From Bacillota bacterium (lineage in GTDB: Bacteria; Bacillota; Clostridia; Christensenellales; SZUA-584), in contig JAEWRI010000031.1 in NCBI GenBank assembly GCA_023460085.1, positions 1 to 64,000 of the forward strand: a DNA stretch of 64,000 nucleotides, written 5' to 3'. This document shows, in pieces, positions 1 through 8,578 of this stretch. The position numbers were made by a program, and so were the translations under genes. The number at the start of each line of letters is the position of its first letter. Positions within the stretch are counted from its first letter, which is position 1. The notes beneath the pieces are model-generated. The model was not told the DNA's origin and made no database searches. It saw only the letters and a program-made list of their open reading frames with translations.

Positions 1-34
1 CACTCAGCCGGGAGCATTAAAAAGTTCATAAATT

Positions 35-150
35 TCCGGTGGCGATAGCTAAGGGGATCCACCTGTTCCCATACCGAACACAGAAGTTAAGCCCTTATAC
101 GCCGATAGTACTTGGCTGGCAACGGCCCGGGAGGGTAGGTAGCTGCCGGA
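35..150 (+). rRNA. rrf: 5S ribosomal RNA (complete)
   Basis: The conserved 5S core is present (CCCATACCGAACACAGAAGTT, then CGATAGTACTTGGCTGGCAAC), and the ends TCCGGTGGC and GCTGCCGGA pair to close helix I, which sets the limits at 116 nt. It is probably the last gene of an rRNA operon whose 23S gene lies before the window. Confidence 0.95.
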
Positions 151-180
151 TTCAATTTTAAGAAAAACCTTTATCGGGGA

Positions 181-220
181 GCCCGTGCACGAAGACGTGT
201 CGCGGGCTTCTTGATTTTAT
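181..220 (+). terminator. Terminator-like hairpin after 5S
   Basis: GCCCGTG/CACG pairs with CGTG/CGCGGGC around an AAGA loop with one bulged T, followed by TTCTTGATTTTATT. The T-tract is imperfect. The same hairpin recurs almost unchanged at 1034-1060 after the truncated 5S copy, so it belongs to the 5S 3' flank. Confidence 0.65.
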
Positions 221-256
221 TATTGATGTAAAGCGAAGAAAGACTATAATAACAAT

Positions 257-916
257 ATGAGTAAAATTGTTATTGATAAGTCTGAACTTGAATTATGCCG
301 AACTTTGCATGAAACAGATGCGTATATTAATAAGACACTGGAACTAATAAAATCTTCATGTAATGAAATTAATCGATATAGATTATCACAAGGTTATTAT
401 AAAAAATTTAAAGAAGAATATGTTCCGATCTATAATTATTTAGTACGTAGATATGGTTCGGATAATAATGTGTTATTAAAGTATGTGGGGATAGGGAATC
501 AAGGGTATGACGCTGAGATCATAGTTAATGGCAAACCTGAAGAAATTGAAATTGCCTATTTAATTTTAGGTGAAGAATCGAAGGAGAGAAGCAAAGAGAT
601 AATTGATAAAGGGTGCTCTTTTCGATATGGTAAACCAGAAGAAAAGCTTAATGAGTATAAGGAACTAATCAGTATTACTGCAACAAAAAAATCAAGAAAA
701 TTTTATTGTGATACTACGCTTGTCTTATATTTTCCTTGTGATGATATGTATCCAGGTGATTATTTATTGCCTGAAAAAGAGTTTGAGAATATAATCAGCG
801 GCTTAAAACAAATGCCATACAATACGAATAGAGTTGACTTTTTTATTCCTGAAAAACAGGTGATTGATTATCGTGGGGAGAGAGTGTTGCCATCAGAGAT
901 TTACAAAATAAAGTGA
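257..916 (+). CDS. AT-rich hypothetical protein inserted beside the 5S gene
   Basis: A 219-residue soluble protein I do not recognise. Base composition is strikingly AT-rich (many AAA, ATA, TTA, GAA codons), unlike every neighbour, which suggests recent transfer. The upstream sequence is AT-rich with no clear Shine-Dalgarno site. The stop codon TGA (914-916) directly abuts a truncated 5S copy starting at 917. A segment near residues 77-100 (GNQGYDAEIIVNG, then EEIEIAY) has the D...ExE spacing seen in some PD-(D/E)XK nuclease folds; that is only a weak hint. It could be cargo, such as a defence or selfish gene, that uses the 5S locus as an insertion site. Confidence 0.7.
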   Translation: MSKIVIDKSELELCRTLHETDAYINKTLELIKSSCNEINRYRLSQGYYKKFKEEYVPIYNYLVRRYGSDNNVLLKYVGIGNQGYDAEIIVNGKPEEIEIAYLILGEESKERSKEIIDKGCSFRYGKPEEKLNEYKELISITATKKSRKFYCDTTLVLYFPCDDMYPGDYLLPEKEFENIISGLKQMPYNTNRVDFFIPEKQVIDYRGERVLPSEIYKIK

Positions 917-1005
917 CTCTGTTCCCATACCGAACACAGAAGTTGAGCCAGCATAGCCGATAGTACTTGGCTGGCAACGGCCTGGGAGGGCAGGAAGTTG
1001 CCGGA
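917..1005 (+). pseudogene. Truncated second 5S rRNA copy (3' about 89 nt)
   Basis: From CTGTTCCCATACC to GTTGCCGGA the sequence matches the last three quarters of the 5S gene at 35-150, but the first ~27 nt are missing and replaced by the end of the AT-rich ORF. It differs from copy one in the middle (GAGCCAGCATAGCC against AAGCCCTTATACGCC), so it is a diverged paralogue, not a simple direct duplication. The 5' strand of helix I is gone, so it is presumably not a functional 5S gene. Confidence 0.85.
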
Positions 1006-1033
1006 TTCAATATTAAAATACCTTTATCGGGAA

Positions 1034-1072
1034 GCCCGTGCACGAAGACGTGTCGCGGGCCTCTTGATTTTT
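1034..1072 (+). terminator. Terminator-like hairpin after truncated 5S
   Basis: Near-identical repeat of the hairpin at 181-207, with the same AAGA loop and a slightly better T-tract (CTCTTGATTTTTA). Confidence 0.65.
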
Positions 1073-1163
1073 ATGCACTCAAGTTTACACAATTTTAAAG
1101 ATTTACACATAGTTACTTAGCATAATGACGCTATAATAAAGCGAAATGAGAAAGGAGGTGAAC

Positions 1164-1742
1164 ATGGCAGAATTGAATATATGCATTGATATCGACGGCA
1201 CGGTGACAGAAGCAAACTACTGGCTGGCCGGAGCAAACCGCTTCTTTGGCAAGGATGTGGATGCTCAGTCGGTTACGGACTACGAGATCCACAAGGTCAT
1301 GGGGATACGGCAGGACGACTACACTGCGTTTTACGAAGCGCTGGGAGAAGATATTCACTGGCAATCCGAAATACGACAGGGCGCGAAGCGGGCGATAGAG
1401 CAGCTTTCGATGCGGAACAACATCCATTTCGTCACGGCGCGGCAGCAGGACATGCACGATGTCAGCGCGGACTGGCTGAAGACACAGGGGATACGCTACG
1501 ATACGTTGACGCTGCTGGGGACCTCGCATAAGGCGGGCAGCGCAGAAGCCCTGCAATGCGACTGGTTTGTAGAGGACAGCCTGAGCAATGCGACGGAGCT
1601 ATCGGACGCAGGGTTTCGGGTGCTGCTGGTCGATTGCAGTTACAACCAGGGGGCTCTCCCACCGGGCATCCGGCGCGTGGACAACTGGTATCAAATCGAG
1701 GCCATCATCCATGGCAAAACAATGGAAAAAGTATCAGCATAA
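1164..1742 (+). CDS. HAD-family 5'-nucleotidase-like phosphatase
   Basis: 192 residues. Motif I is DIDGTVTEANYW near the N-terminus (nucleophile and acid-base Asp), and the late motif WFVEDSLSNA supplies the Mg-binding acidic residues; the fold resembles the NT5C/YqfW nucleotidase group of the HAD superfamily. The probable reaction is dephosphorylation of a nucleoside monophosphate, but the substrate is not defined. The ATG at 1164 is chosen because AAAGGAGGTGAAC stands just before it; an in-frame ATG at 1146 would put that site inside the gene. It is monocistronic, with a terminator at 1762-1784. Confidence 0.85.
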   Translation: MAELNICIDIDGTVTEANYWLAGANRFFGKDVDAQSVTDYEIHKVMGIRQDDYTAFYEALGEDIHWQSEIRQGAKRAIEQLSMRNNIHFVTARQQDMHDVSADWLKTQGIRYDTLTLLGTSHKAGSAEALQCDWFVEDSLSNATELSDAGFRVLLVDCSYNQGALPPGIRRVDNWYQIEAIIHGKTMEKVSA

Positions 1743-1761
1743 CCCATACCGGGTAAAACAA

Positions 1762-1784
1762 TCCGCTCAGGCGGTTTTTTTATT
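1762..1784 (+). terminator. Rho-independent terminator
   Basis: CCGC-TCAG-GCGG followed by TTTTTTTATTT, directly after the HAD phosphatase gene. Short stem but a strong T-tract. Confidence 0.75.
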
Positions 1785-1804
1785 TGCGGTCATCTGAACG
1801 GAGC

Positions 1805-1840
1805 ATATAAAAGGCGGATGCGATCCGCACATCCGCCTTT
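1805..1840 (-). terminator. Rho-independent terminator for the radical SAM pair
   Basis: AAAGGCGGATG and CATCCGCCTTT form an 11-bp stem around a 9-nt loop. Read on the minus strand it ends CCGCCTTTTATATG, as expected after the gene ending at 1856. It may act in both directions. Confidence 0.75.
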
Positions 1841-1855
1841 GCCGTGTGGTCGCGT

Positions 1856-2818
1856 CTATTTCGTCTGCCGGGTTTCGATCTCCGCGTGCTTCTTCAGAGC
1901 GTATTCCAGCTGCTCCAGCTGTGCCGCACCGTAAAAGTTTTTGGCGCTGCATCCTGCGCGCCCGCCGCCCGCGCACGCGCATGCGCATGCGCATGCACAG
2001 CTGCTGGCGCACGCGCAATGTCCGCCGCCGCCATAGTATACGCGCGTTCCAAAGCCGCCATGATAGCCGCCGCCCCCTCCGCGCCGTTTGCTGGTGATGG
2101 CGGCAACCACCAGTATGCCGATAAACACGATCGCCATAATGGCGACGGCAAGGCCGCCGCCGTCGTCATTCGTGGTGCCGCCGCTCTCCTGATAGCCTTC
2201 CTCGTAGGGTTCGGCATAGTCGGTGTCAAACGCATCGAGGCTGTATTCAAGGTATACGCTCGTTCTCTCTCCTGCCGACAGCGAAGTGCTCCAGTAATGG
2301 TAGTTTCCTTGCTTTTCCGATGAGTCGCAGTGAAGCACGTTTTCATCGTTCCACAGCACCGTCATGGATTTGACGTCGATACCGTCGAACCAGCCGGGGG
2401 TGAAATAGAAGCTGCATATCTCGTTGTCGGTGTCCACCCGGTACATGTACGACTGGTGGAGCGAGAAATCGAGCGTTACCACATCTCCGGCGTAATAGGT
2501 CTGGTCAAGGTCGATGCGGACATAATCCCCGTCGTCGCCGGAGTAGTAGATGTCCGCGATGGAGTCGCTGAGTGCCTGAATTTCGTCGACGTGGGAATTA
2601 GCCACGCCAATCTTGACCCAGGTGAGCGGCCCCTCGCTGCTGTCGTCCAGCACCTTCCACTCGATATGGTAGGTCATGTCCATGGTGGCGTCGCTGCGCA
2701 TATCCACAGTGATTTGGTAGTTCTGGATTTCGTCCAGCTTGTCCGCGGCCTTTGCGGATACGGGCGCCAGTCCGAGCAGCAGCGCGAAAGCCAGCGCGCA
2801 GCAAAGCGGCTTCTTCAT
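1856..2818 (-). CDS. Exported membrane-anchored protein with C-terminal Cys-Ala repeat
   Basis: 320 residues: signal peptide (1-24), an extracytoplasmic beta-rich region resembling the DUF2207 type (25-215), a Gly/Asp linker, one membrane helix (about 222-242), then a cytoplasmic Gly-rich tail with CACASSCACACACACAGGG (268-286), RAGC and a charged end. The start ATG at 2818 has GGAGGTAAAC before it and overlaps the stop of the upstream radical SAM gene (ATGA), so translation is coupled. The regular Cys-Ala repeat beside a SPASM-type radical SAM enzyme suggests that the tail is its modification substrate. Function is otherwise unknown. Confidence 0.8.
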   Translation of the reverse strand: MKKPLCCALAFALLLGLAPVSAKAADKLDEIQNYQITVDMRSDATMDMTYHIEWKVLDDSSEGPLTWVKIGVANSHVDEIQALSDSIADIYYSGDDGDYVRIDLDQTYYAGDVVTLDFSLHQSYMYRVDTDNEICSFYFTPGWFDGIDVKSMTVLWNDENVLHCDSSEKQGNYHYWSTSLSAGERTSVYLEYSLDAFDTDYAEPYEEGYQESGGTTNDDGGGLAVAIMAIVFIGILVVAAITSKRRGGGGGYHGGFGTRVYYGGGGHCACASSCACACACACAGGGRAGCSAKNFYGAAQLEQLEYALKKHAEIETRQTK

Positions 2819-4200
2819 GAGTTTACCTCCGGCTGAACGCGCAGCGGGCAGCGGTGCGCCATCCGCGCGGACTCTTCGCGTATTTTCCGGCATGCCGGGC
2901 TGTCCCATATCTTTTCCCACGGGTCTGTCAGCATGCTGCCCAGCGCGTCGGCGGAGAGCCAGCTCTGACACGGCACGACCCTACCGTCCGGAGAGACGGC
3001 CATGTTGCTGAGGCACGCGCCGCAAGTCGGTATGGAAGTGAATCCGATGTCGCGCAGCCTGTTTTCCGGCACCCATCCCGGCGAAGTGAACGAGAGCTCC
3101 ATGCCGTTGGCCGCGCAATACCGGTACGCATCCCCGAGAATGGTTTCCAGCGCTTCAGCGGAAAGCTGTGTGCCCGTGGATTCGGCGCTTTTCGCGCTGC
3201 CCGCGATGATGAGGCCGGAGCAGGTTAAGTACCGTACGCCCAGCCCGCGGACAAATCCCAGCGTTTTCAGGTAGTCCCGGTTGAGCGCGCACAGCGGCGT
3301 GTTGACGCTTACGCTCAGCGAGGCCTCCAGCGCGTTTTGTATGCCGGCCACGGTCTTGTCCCAGTTGTCCGCGCCCACCAGCGCGTTATGCGCCTCCGCT
3401 TCCGCCGCGTAGAGCGTTATCTGCACGCTGTCCAGGCTGGCTTCATGCAGCCGCGCGCACAGATCCTTCGTCAGCAATACGCCGTTGGTGTTGAGCCGCG
3501 TGATGAACCATTTGGAGTGGTCCACCAGCTCCGCAAGATCGCCACGCAGCGTGGGTTCGCCTCCCGTAAATGTGATCTGAGGGATCCCGGCCTCCCGGCA
3601 GCGGTCGATGATGCGCGTCCACTCACGCGTGGACAGCTCTTGCGCCGAGGCCAGCGTCTGCCCCGCCGCGTAGCAATGCAGGCATTTCTGATTGCAGTTC
3701 CAGCTCTCCCCGCGCGTCATGGAGCTGATCATCAGATCCATGCGATGCGGCGCTTTCATGTGCTTCGCATATTCCCCGATGGAGATCTGTCCGATATCCG
3801 CCTGCGGTTTTTTGCCCTGCGAAATATCGGCCAGCGTGCTGATGATCGTCCACAGGTCGTCGCGGAGTCGGTCTTCCTTTACTCCGCGGTAAACCGTATT
3901 GACGCTGCGTATTGTCTCGGCAACGATGGACTCCCAGTCGCCGGGCTGCATTCCTTTGCCGTCGTAGGGCGCGATGGCGTCCATGAAAGCCGAAAGCAGT
4001 ATAGCCCACGACAGATTGAGCGGCACGATGTCCTGTCCGTTGACGACGACGGCACAGGGAACATCCTTGTTGAAGCGCCTTTTGGGCGGAATCATGTGGA
4101 TGCGCAGCACATCGGAGCCGTTGGGATTCAGCGTGACATGCTTTACCTCTGCGAGATGTTTTTTAAGGTATTGGGCTTCATTGAGACCGATAAAAACCAT
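2815..4200 (-). CDS. Radical SAM/SPASM enzyme, putative protein maturase
   Basis: 461 residues. An N-terminal region of ~150 residues with no motif I recognise precedes the radical SAM core, whose cluster motif is C169-x3-C173-x2-C176 (CNQKCLHC), followed by the TGGEPTLR SAM-binding stretch. The C-terminal part holds the Cys pattern of a SPASM domain (CGACLSNMAVSPDGRVVPC, then C and CP), which binds auxiliary Fe-S clusters in peptide-modifying enzymes. Start 4200 is preferred (AAAGGG seven bases upstream); an ATG at 4239 is also open. It is the first gene of a two-gene unit, overlapping the Cys-Ala repeat protein by 4 nt, which makes that protein the best candidate partner. Confidence 0.8.
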   Translation of the reverse strand: MVFIGLNEAQYLKKHLAEVKHVTLNPNGSDVLRIHMIPPKRRFNKDVPCAVVVNGQDIVPLNLSWAILLSAFMDAIAPYDGKGMQPGDWESIVAETIRSVNTVYRGVKEDRLRDDLWTIISTLADISQGKKPQADIGQISIGEYAKHMKAPHRMDLMISSMTRGESWNCNQKCLHCYAAGQTLASAQELSTREWTRIIDRCREAGIPQITFTGGEPTLRGDLAELVDHSKWFITRLNTNGVLLTKDLCARLHEASLDSVQITLYAAEAEAHNALVGADNWDKTVAGIQNALEASLSVSVNTPLCALNRDYLKTLGFVRGLGVRYLTCSGLIIAGSAKSAESTGTQLSAEALETILGDAYRYCAANGMELSFTSPGWVPENRLRDIGFTSIPTCGACLSNMAVSPDGRVVPCQSWLSADALGSMLTDPWEKIWDSPACRKIREESARMAHRCPLRVQPEVNS

Positions 4201-4281
4201 AGTCAACCCTTTCCCCGGCATTCCGGAGTCCGATGACACCGCATGCCAGAAATGCGGCGCACCGTCTGAAAAAAAGCGTTA

Positions 4282-5322
4282 TCATGGAAACAAGCGGCGG
4301 ATTACAGGGATGCGTCGGGCGATTAGCGTAATTGTCAGCGAAACCATGTAGACGGCCAGGGCTCCCAGCGTTCTCCACCAGCCGCTATAGATATTCACGT
4401 GGAACCAGTCAGTAATATGACGCAGAACAAACATATGAATCAGATAAACGCCGAAACCAGCGGACGCAACCTCAGATATAATCGCTTGCGCGCGTTCGGT
4501 TTTGAATAGTCGCTCCCAGTTCTGATGCTTATACCAAATAAAAACGCCTACAGCCAGTCCTACGGAAGGAAGATTCATATACCCCCAGAAGGTTTTAACG
4601 ATCGCTTGCTGCTCAATAGAGGGAAAGTAAGTTCCAAAATAACGCAGACATGCGCAGAGCAGGGCGAATGCATATAATGCATATCGCACAGGGCGTTTAA
4701 TCTCCGTAACGGAAAGGATGTATCCCAGCAGCACAAACAGCACATATCCGCCGGTTACCGGCAGGTTGAGTGCGTAATTGAAAGGAACCTGAAGCAGAGA
4801 AAACGTGAGCGGCAAAATGGAGATGCTGATGAACGCACAGCCCGTAATAAACCAGAGCAGCCGGCGACGGCGCGCGTTGGCTAGTAGCGATAGCAGAGGC
4901 ATGCTAATATAGACCATGAACAGCGGAATGAAAAACCAGAAAGTCGGTTCTATCTTGCAGTTTATAAACTGATTGATGATTTCTCTCCAAGGCATGCTGA
5001 ACATGGCTAGCCGATATTTCCACACAAAAAACAAAGCACTCCACGCTGCGAAAGGGATTGCTGTTCGTAGAAGACGTTTTTTAAAGAAAGTTACGGTGTC
5101 GTATTTTGTGCGATAGTTCATGAGTGTAGCGCCGGACAGCATGAAAAAAACCGGGACAGCCCAATATGCGATCGTTTCTATGATCAGACTTTGTGCCCAT
5201 GCAGCGGTGTTCTGAAAAGTATGTACGATACCGTTGCAATGCATCCAGATAACGCAGAAACAGGCAGATATGTTGAGCAGACTATAATACAGTACTCTGG
5301 TTGGTTGCGTGTGCGCTGTCAT
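4282..5322 (-). CDS. Acyltransferase 3 family membrane protein
   Basis: 346 residues with about ten hydrophobic segments from end to end. The start (YYSLLNISACFCVIWMHCNGI) and the following membrane layout, with the VPVFFMLSGATLM stretch, match the OafA/WecH acyltransferase_3 family, which transfers acetyl or other acyl groups to surface sugars or peptidoglycan. Family length is usually 330-370. The Shine-Dalgarno match is weak (GGGGGA, far upstream). It stands between two convergent or unrelated units, so context gives no substrate. Confidence 0.8.
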   Translation of the reverse strand: MTAHTQPTRVLYYSLLNISACFCVIWMHCNGIVHTFQNTAAWAQSLIIETIAYWAVPVFFMLSGATLMNYRTKYDTVTFFKKRLLRTAIPFAAWSALFFVWKYRLAMFSMPWREIINQFINCKIEPTFWFFIPLFMVYISMPLLSLLANARRRRLLWFITGCAFISISILPLTFSLLQVPFNYALNLPVTGGYVLFVLLGYILSVTEIKRPVRYALYAFALLCACLRYFGTYFPSIEQQAIVKTFWGYMNLPSVGLAVGVFIWYKHQNWERLFKTERAQAIISEVASAGFGVYLIHMFVLRHITDWFHVNIYSGWWRTLGALAVYMVSLTITLIARRIPVIRRLFP

Positions 5323-5527
5323 GTTTTCGTTGATACGAGTGTCCCCCCTGAGTTTTAAATCTCCCTGCCACTATATACGATTTTTACCGAATATTCAATC
5401 ATATGATGGATGATACGTGATTCGTACGGCCTCATGTTCGGCCAGTTTGCCGGTACGGCGCGCCCGGCAGAACCAAAGCATCGGATTGATCATACTGTGT
5501 AGTAATCTATCAGGGAGGTTTTTCAGT

Positions 5528-6430
5528 ATGCCGTACATACAGGATTCAATGGAACTCAATCTGTTCTTTCTGCGCATACTCAAGGAGCACGCGCTGTTTA
5601 TGCAGCTTTCCTTCACACCCCGGGACAAGGAACTGGGCGAAAGGGCGGCACAGCTGCGCGACAAGCTCACCGCGCTCATGCGGCAGGCGGCGATGCTGTC
5701 CAAAGGCTATATATCGGACGCTGTGATGGACTCCGGCGAGCTGTTTACGCCATATACTGAGGAAGCGGAGCGGCAGACGGAGTATTTTACGGGTGTCACC
5801 GTGGATATGCAGCTGACGAAAGAGGAGTACGACCTGGGGGGCGCCATGGTGCCTCCGCCCAGCCTTACGCCTCAGATCGACGCGCTCAATCAGGAGGCCC
5901 TCGCGGTGGCGAGGCAGATGCTGGAGTTTAATCAGAGCGTGCTGAACGACGTGCTGGCCTGCCGCGTATTTACCGTGATTTATCCCGATGAACTGGGGCA
6001 TCTGGTGAATGAGGCGCAAAACTATATCTCTATGCTTACCCGGCTGATGTCAGGCGGCCTGGAGCTGGATCCGCGGGATTTCGCGGGGCAGCAGGCTTTC
6101 TGGAACGAGAACATGGGGCAGCACGCGGAATATATCGAAGGCTCGCTGGATCCTACCGAGCGCGCACTGCAGGCTCAGGCGGCGGCATTCGCACGGGAGT
6201 TTGCGCAGCTGACGCAGCAGGCTGTTATGGCGCAGCAGCGCCTTCAGACGCTGCCGCAGGTGACTGTGCGCAGCGAGGCGGCCACGCAGCGCATACAGCG
6301 CTACAAAGCGGAGGGAACGGAGGGCATACTGTCGTGCCGCGTTCGTTCCATCATCATACCGCTGCTGGCGGATCACGTGCTGCGAGAAGCCAACTACTAT
6401 CTGCGCATGCTGCGGAAAGGCGCGCGATAA
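5528..6430 (+). CDS. DUF2935 family protein
   Basis: 300 residues, all-helical, apparently two repeats of the DUF2935 four-helix unit (residues ~1-140 and ~150-300), each with His/Glu-containing helices such as FFLRILKEHALFM and VLREANYYLRML. The family is widespread in Bacilli and Clostridia, and its function is not established. The start at 5528 is set by GGGAGGTTTTTC; the open frame extends further upstream but without a better site. A hairpin at 6462-6497 ends it. It appears monocistronic. Confidence 0.8.
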   Translation: MPYIQDSMELNLFFLRILKEHALFMQLSFTPRDKELGERAAQLRDKLTALMRQAAMLSKGYISDAVMDSGELFTPYTEEAERQTEYFTGVTVDMQLTKEEYDLGGAMVPPPSLTPQIDALNQEALAVARQMLEFNQSVLNDVLACRVFTVIYPDELGHLVNEAQNYISMLTRLMSGGLELDPRDFAGQQAFWNENMGQHAEYIEGSLDPTERALQAQAAAFAREFAQLTQQAVMAQQRLQTLPQVTVRSEAATQRIQRYKAEGTEGILSCRVRSIIIPLLADHVLREANYYLRMLRKGAR

Positions 6431-6461
6431 TCAGGGCTGCCGGGAACGCGGATTTATGCCA

Positions 6462-6497
6462 TAGCGCGGATATGCGTTGCGTATCCGCTATTTCTTT
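6462..6497 (+). terminator. Terminator after DUF2935 gene
   Basis: TAGCG-GGATA pairs with TATCC-GCTA (one bulged C) around TGCGTTGCG, followed by TTTCTTTC. Confidence 0.6.
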
Positions 6498-6580
6498 CTG
6501 CGAAAAGCCGGATGACAGGAGACCCGAGCGGTATAAGCGGAATAAAGAACGGGGAATGCCGTCACCATGATACGGCAGCG

Positions 6581-7444
6581 TTATTCGATGAGGTACAGCT
6601 GTCTCAGCGATTCCGTAACTTCTCTTGTGTAGTCGTCCTCGATGGTTCTCTCCCACTGTCGCTCTGTAAAAGACGCGCGCGCAATAGGAACGCGGTGAGC
6701 CGCAAGCAGGGCGTCCAGCGCGACCACTTTTTCGGTTTCAAACCGATTGTCGTTGAGCACCTCGGCCTCCTCGCCGTTGGTGAAACGGAGGGTATAGTAG
6801 AAATTGTACCCGTTCTTTGAACGGGTATCATATGTGACCTCGACATATTCGATATCCCCGGGGATGGCATACCGGTCCTCCGACAGACTGAAAAAAGGGT
6901 GAGCGCAGAATGCGTCTGCCGTAACAGAACAGTAGTAATCCGTGTTCAATATTACAAAGGGGAAGCCGAGGATAAAGAAGCCAAGGAGCAGCCATCGCGT
7001 GAGCTTCATGTCCAGCGTGTGCGGCAGCGAACCCGTATAATACCTGTCCGCCGCTAACCGTGCGCTTCGAAAAGGAAGGCTTTCCAGTATGAGGTTGGAG
7101 AGGCACAAGCAAATCGGCAGCACGGGAAGCGCCGTAATCGCCCAGCTGTAGCCAAGGTATATCGTGTTCGGATCGGTGAATATCAGCACCTTTTGCAGGG
7201 TAGACAGCAGCCATGTGATGGATATTGTCAGCGCAAGGAACAGCGTGATAAAAAGGAATACCAGAAACCCGTAGTGGGCCTTGAGCGTGCTTTTGGATTT
7301 TCCGGCAATGGGCTTTGAGACGGCATCATAAGCATGGCGCGGCGTGCCTGCGGCTTTGCGCCTTGCGCCAGCGGGCGCGAACAGTTTATATAAAATATAG
7401 CCCAGGATTACGGAAAAATAGAGCACAATTTCAGCAATGACCAT
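6581..7444 (-). CDS. Hypothetical multipass membrane protein
   Basis: 287 residues. Four hydrophobic segments are visible: 1-22, ~65-90, ~100-125 and ~155-175. After these comes a soluble C-terminal region of ~110 residues with beta character (YVEVTYDTRSKNGYNFYY) that looks extracytoplasmic. I do not recognise the family. The ATG at 7444 is chosen because the first membrane helix begins there, with GTGGGG nearby; the frame stays open to 7702 but that part has no protein-like character and overlaps the divergent radical SAM gene. Confidence 0.65.
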   Translation of the reverse strand: MVIAEIVLYFSVILGYILYKLFAPAGARRKAAGTPRHAYDAVSKPIAGKSKSTLKAHYGFLVFLFITLFLALTISITWLLSTLQKVLIFTDPNTIYLGYSWAITALPVLPICLCLSNLILESLPFRSARLAADRYYTGSLPHTLDMKLTRWLLLGFFILGFPFVILNTDYYCSVTADAFCAHPFFSLSEDRYAIPGDIEYVEVTYDTRSKNGYNFYYTLRFTNGEEAEVLNDNRFETEKVVALDALLAAHRVPIARASFTERQWERTIEDDYTREVTESLRQLYLIE

Positions 7445-7585
7445 AGCAGTACCCCACAGCCGTTGAATGGTTCCGGAAACGATTATATCACCGATAGTTT
7501 CGCGTTGAAAGACATGAAACAGGGGTTGCGTTTTGGGCGCGTATCGGGCATGATAAACCCACCAGCAGTATGGATTGGAGGCCAA

Positions 7586-8479
7586 ATGCTCTCTGTCGAT
7601 GGTTGCACCCTTTGCCCGCGGCGGTGCGGTGTAAACCGGAAGGATAAGACGGGTTTCTGTGGCTGCGGTGCGGAGGTAAAAATCGCGCGCGCGGCACTGC
7701 ACTTATGGGAGGAACCCTGCATCAGCGGAACGCGCGGCAGCGGTACGGTGTTCTTTTCGGGCTGTCCCCTGGGCTGCGTATACTGCCAGAACGCGGAAAT
7801 CAGCCGCGAGGGCATCGGCAGAGCGGTTTCCGTACAGCGGCTTGCGGAGATATTTCTGGAGCTGCAGGCGCAGGGCGCTCATAACATCAATCTTGTGACG
7901 GCGACGCCCTGGGTGCCCCAGGTATGCGAGGCGCTTAATTCTGTCCGGCCGGAGCTGCGCATCCCCATAGTATATAATTGCGGAGGATATGAGAATATCG
8001 ATACCATCCGTGCGTTGACAGGCTACGTGGATGTATACCTGCCCGATATCAAATACTTCAGCGCCGAGCTGGCGGCGCGTTATTCGAGTGCTCCGGATTA
8101 CTTTGAGATTGCTTCCGCCGCAGTGCGGGAGATGATTGCGCAGACCGGCGGGCTGCAATACGAAGAAGACGGCACGCTGAGGCGGGGCGTTATCGTACGG
8201 CATCTGGTCCTGCCGGGCACCCGCAGGGATTCGATTGCCGTGCTGAACTGGATCGCGGAAAATCTGCCGCGCGGCGGGTCTTTGCTGAGCCTGATGAGTC
8301 AGTACACTCCCACGGTGCATACGAAAGGCTATCCGGAGATCCATCGGCGCGTAACATCGCTGGAATATGACTCCGTTGTGAAGGAGGCGGTGCGCCTGGG
8401 TCTGACGGAGGGGTATATGCAGCAGCGAGGCAGCGCGAGTGAAGCGTATATTCCGCCGTTCAATTTACAGGGAGTATAA
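7586..8479 (+). CDS. PflX-like radical SAM protein
   Basis: 297 residues. The N-terminus has the family's extra cysteines (CTLCPRRCGVNR, GFCGCG), then the radical SAM motif C60-x3-C64-x2-C67 (CPLGCVYC) and the NINLVTATPWVPQ stretch. This matches the COG1313/PflX group related to pyruvate formate-lyase activating enzymes, whose substrate is not known. The ATG at 7586 follows TTGGAGGCCAA and fits the family start. The open frame begins at 7463, but that part overlaps the divergent gene. A strong terminator follows. Confidence 0.85.
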   Translation: MLSVDGCTLCPRRCGVNRKDKTGFCGCGAEVKIARAALHLWEEPCISGTRGSGTVFFSGCPLGCVYCQNAEISREGIGRAVSVQRLAEIFLELQAQGAHNINLVTATPWVPQVCEALNSVRPELRIPIVYNCGGYENIDTIRALTGYVDVYLPDIKYFSAELAARYSSAPDYFEIASAAVREMIAQTGGLQYEEDGTLRRGVIVRHLVLPGTRRDSIAVLNWIAENLPRGGSLLSLMSQYTPTVHTKGYPEIHRRVTSLEYDSVVKEAVRLGLTEGYMQQRGSASEAYIPPFNLQGV

Positions 8480-8493
8480 ATAAGATGCCGGAA

Positions 8494-8516
8494 GGCGCGC
8501 GGAAGCGCGCTTTTTC
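8494..8516 (+). terminator. Rho-independent terminator
   Basis: GCGCGC-GGAA-GCGCGC followed by TTTTTCT directly after the PflX-like gene. Confidence 0.85.
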
Positions 8517-8578
8517 TATGCATACGCGCGGTTATAAAGGCGGCATAGAAAGGGCAAGCTAAATTCGAGGTGATATTC

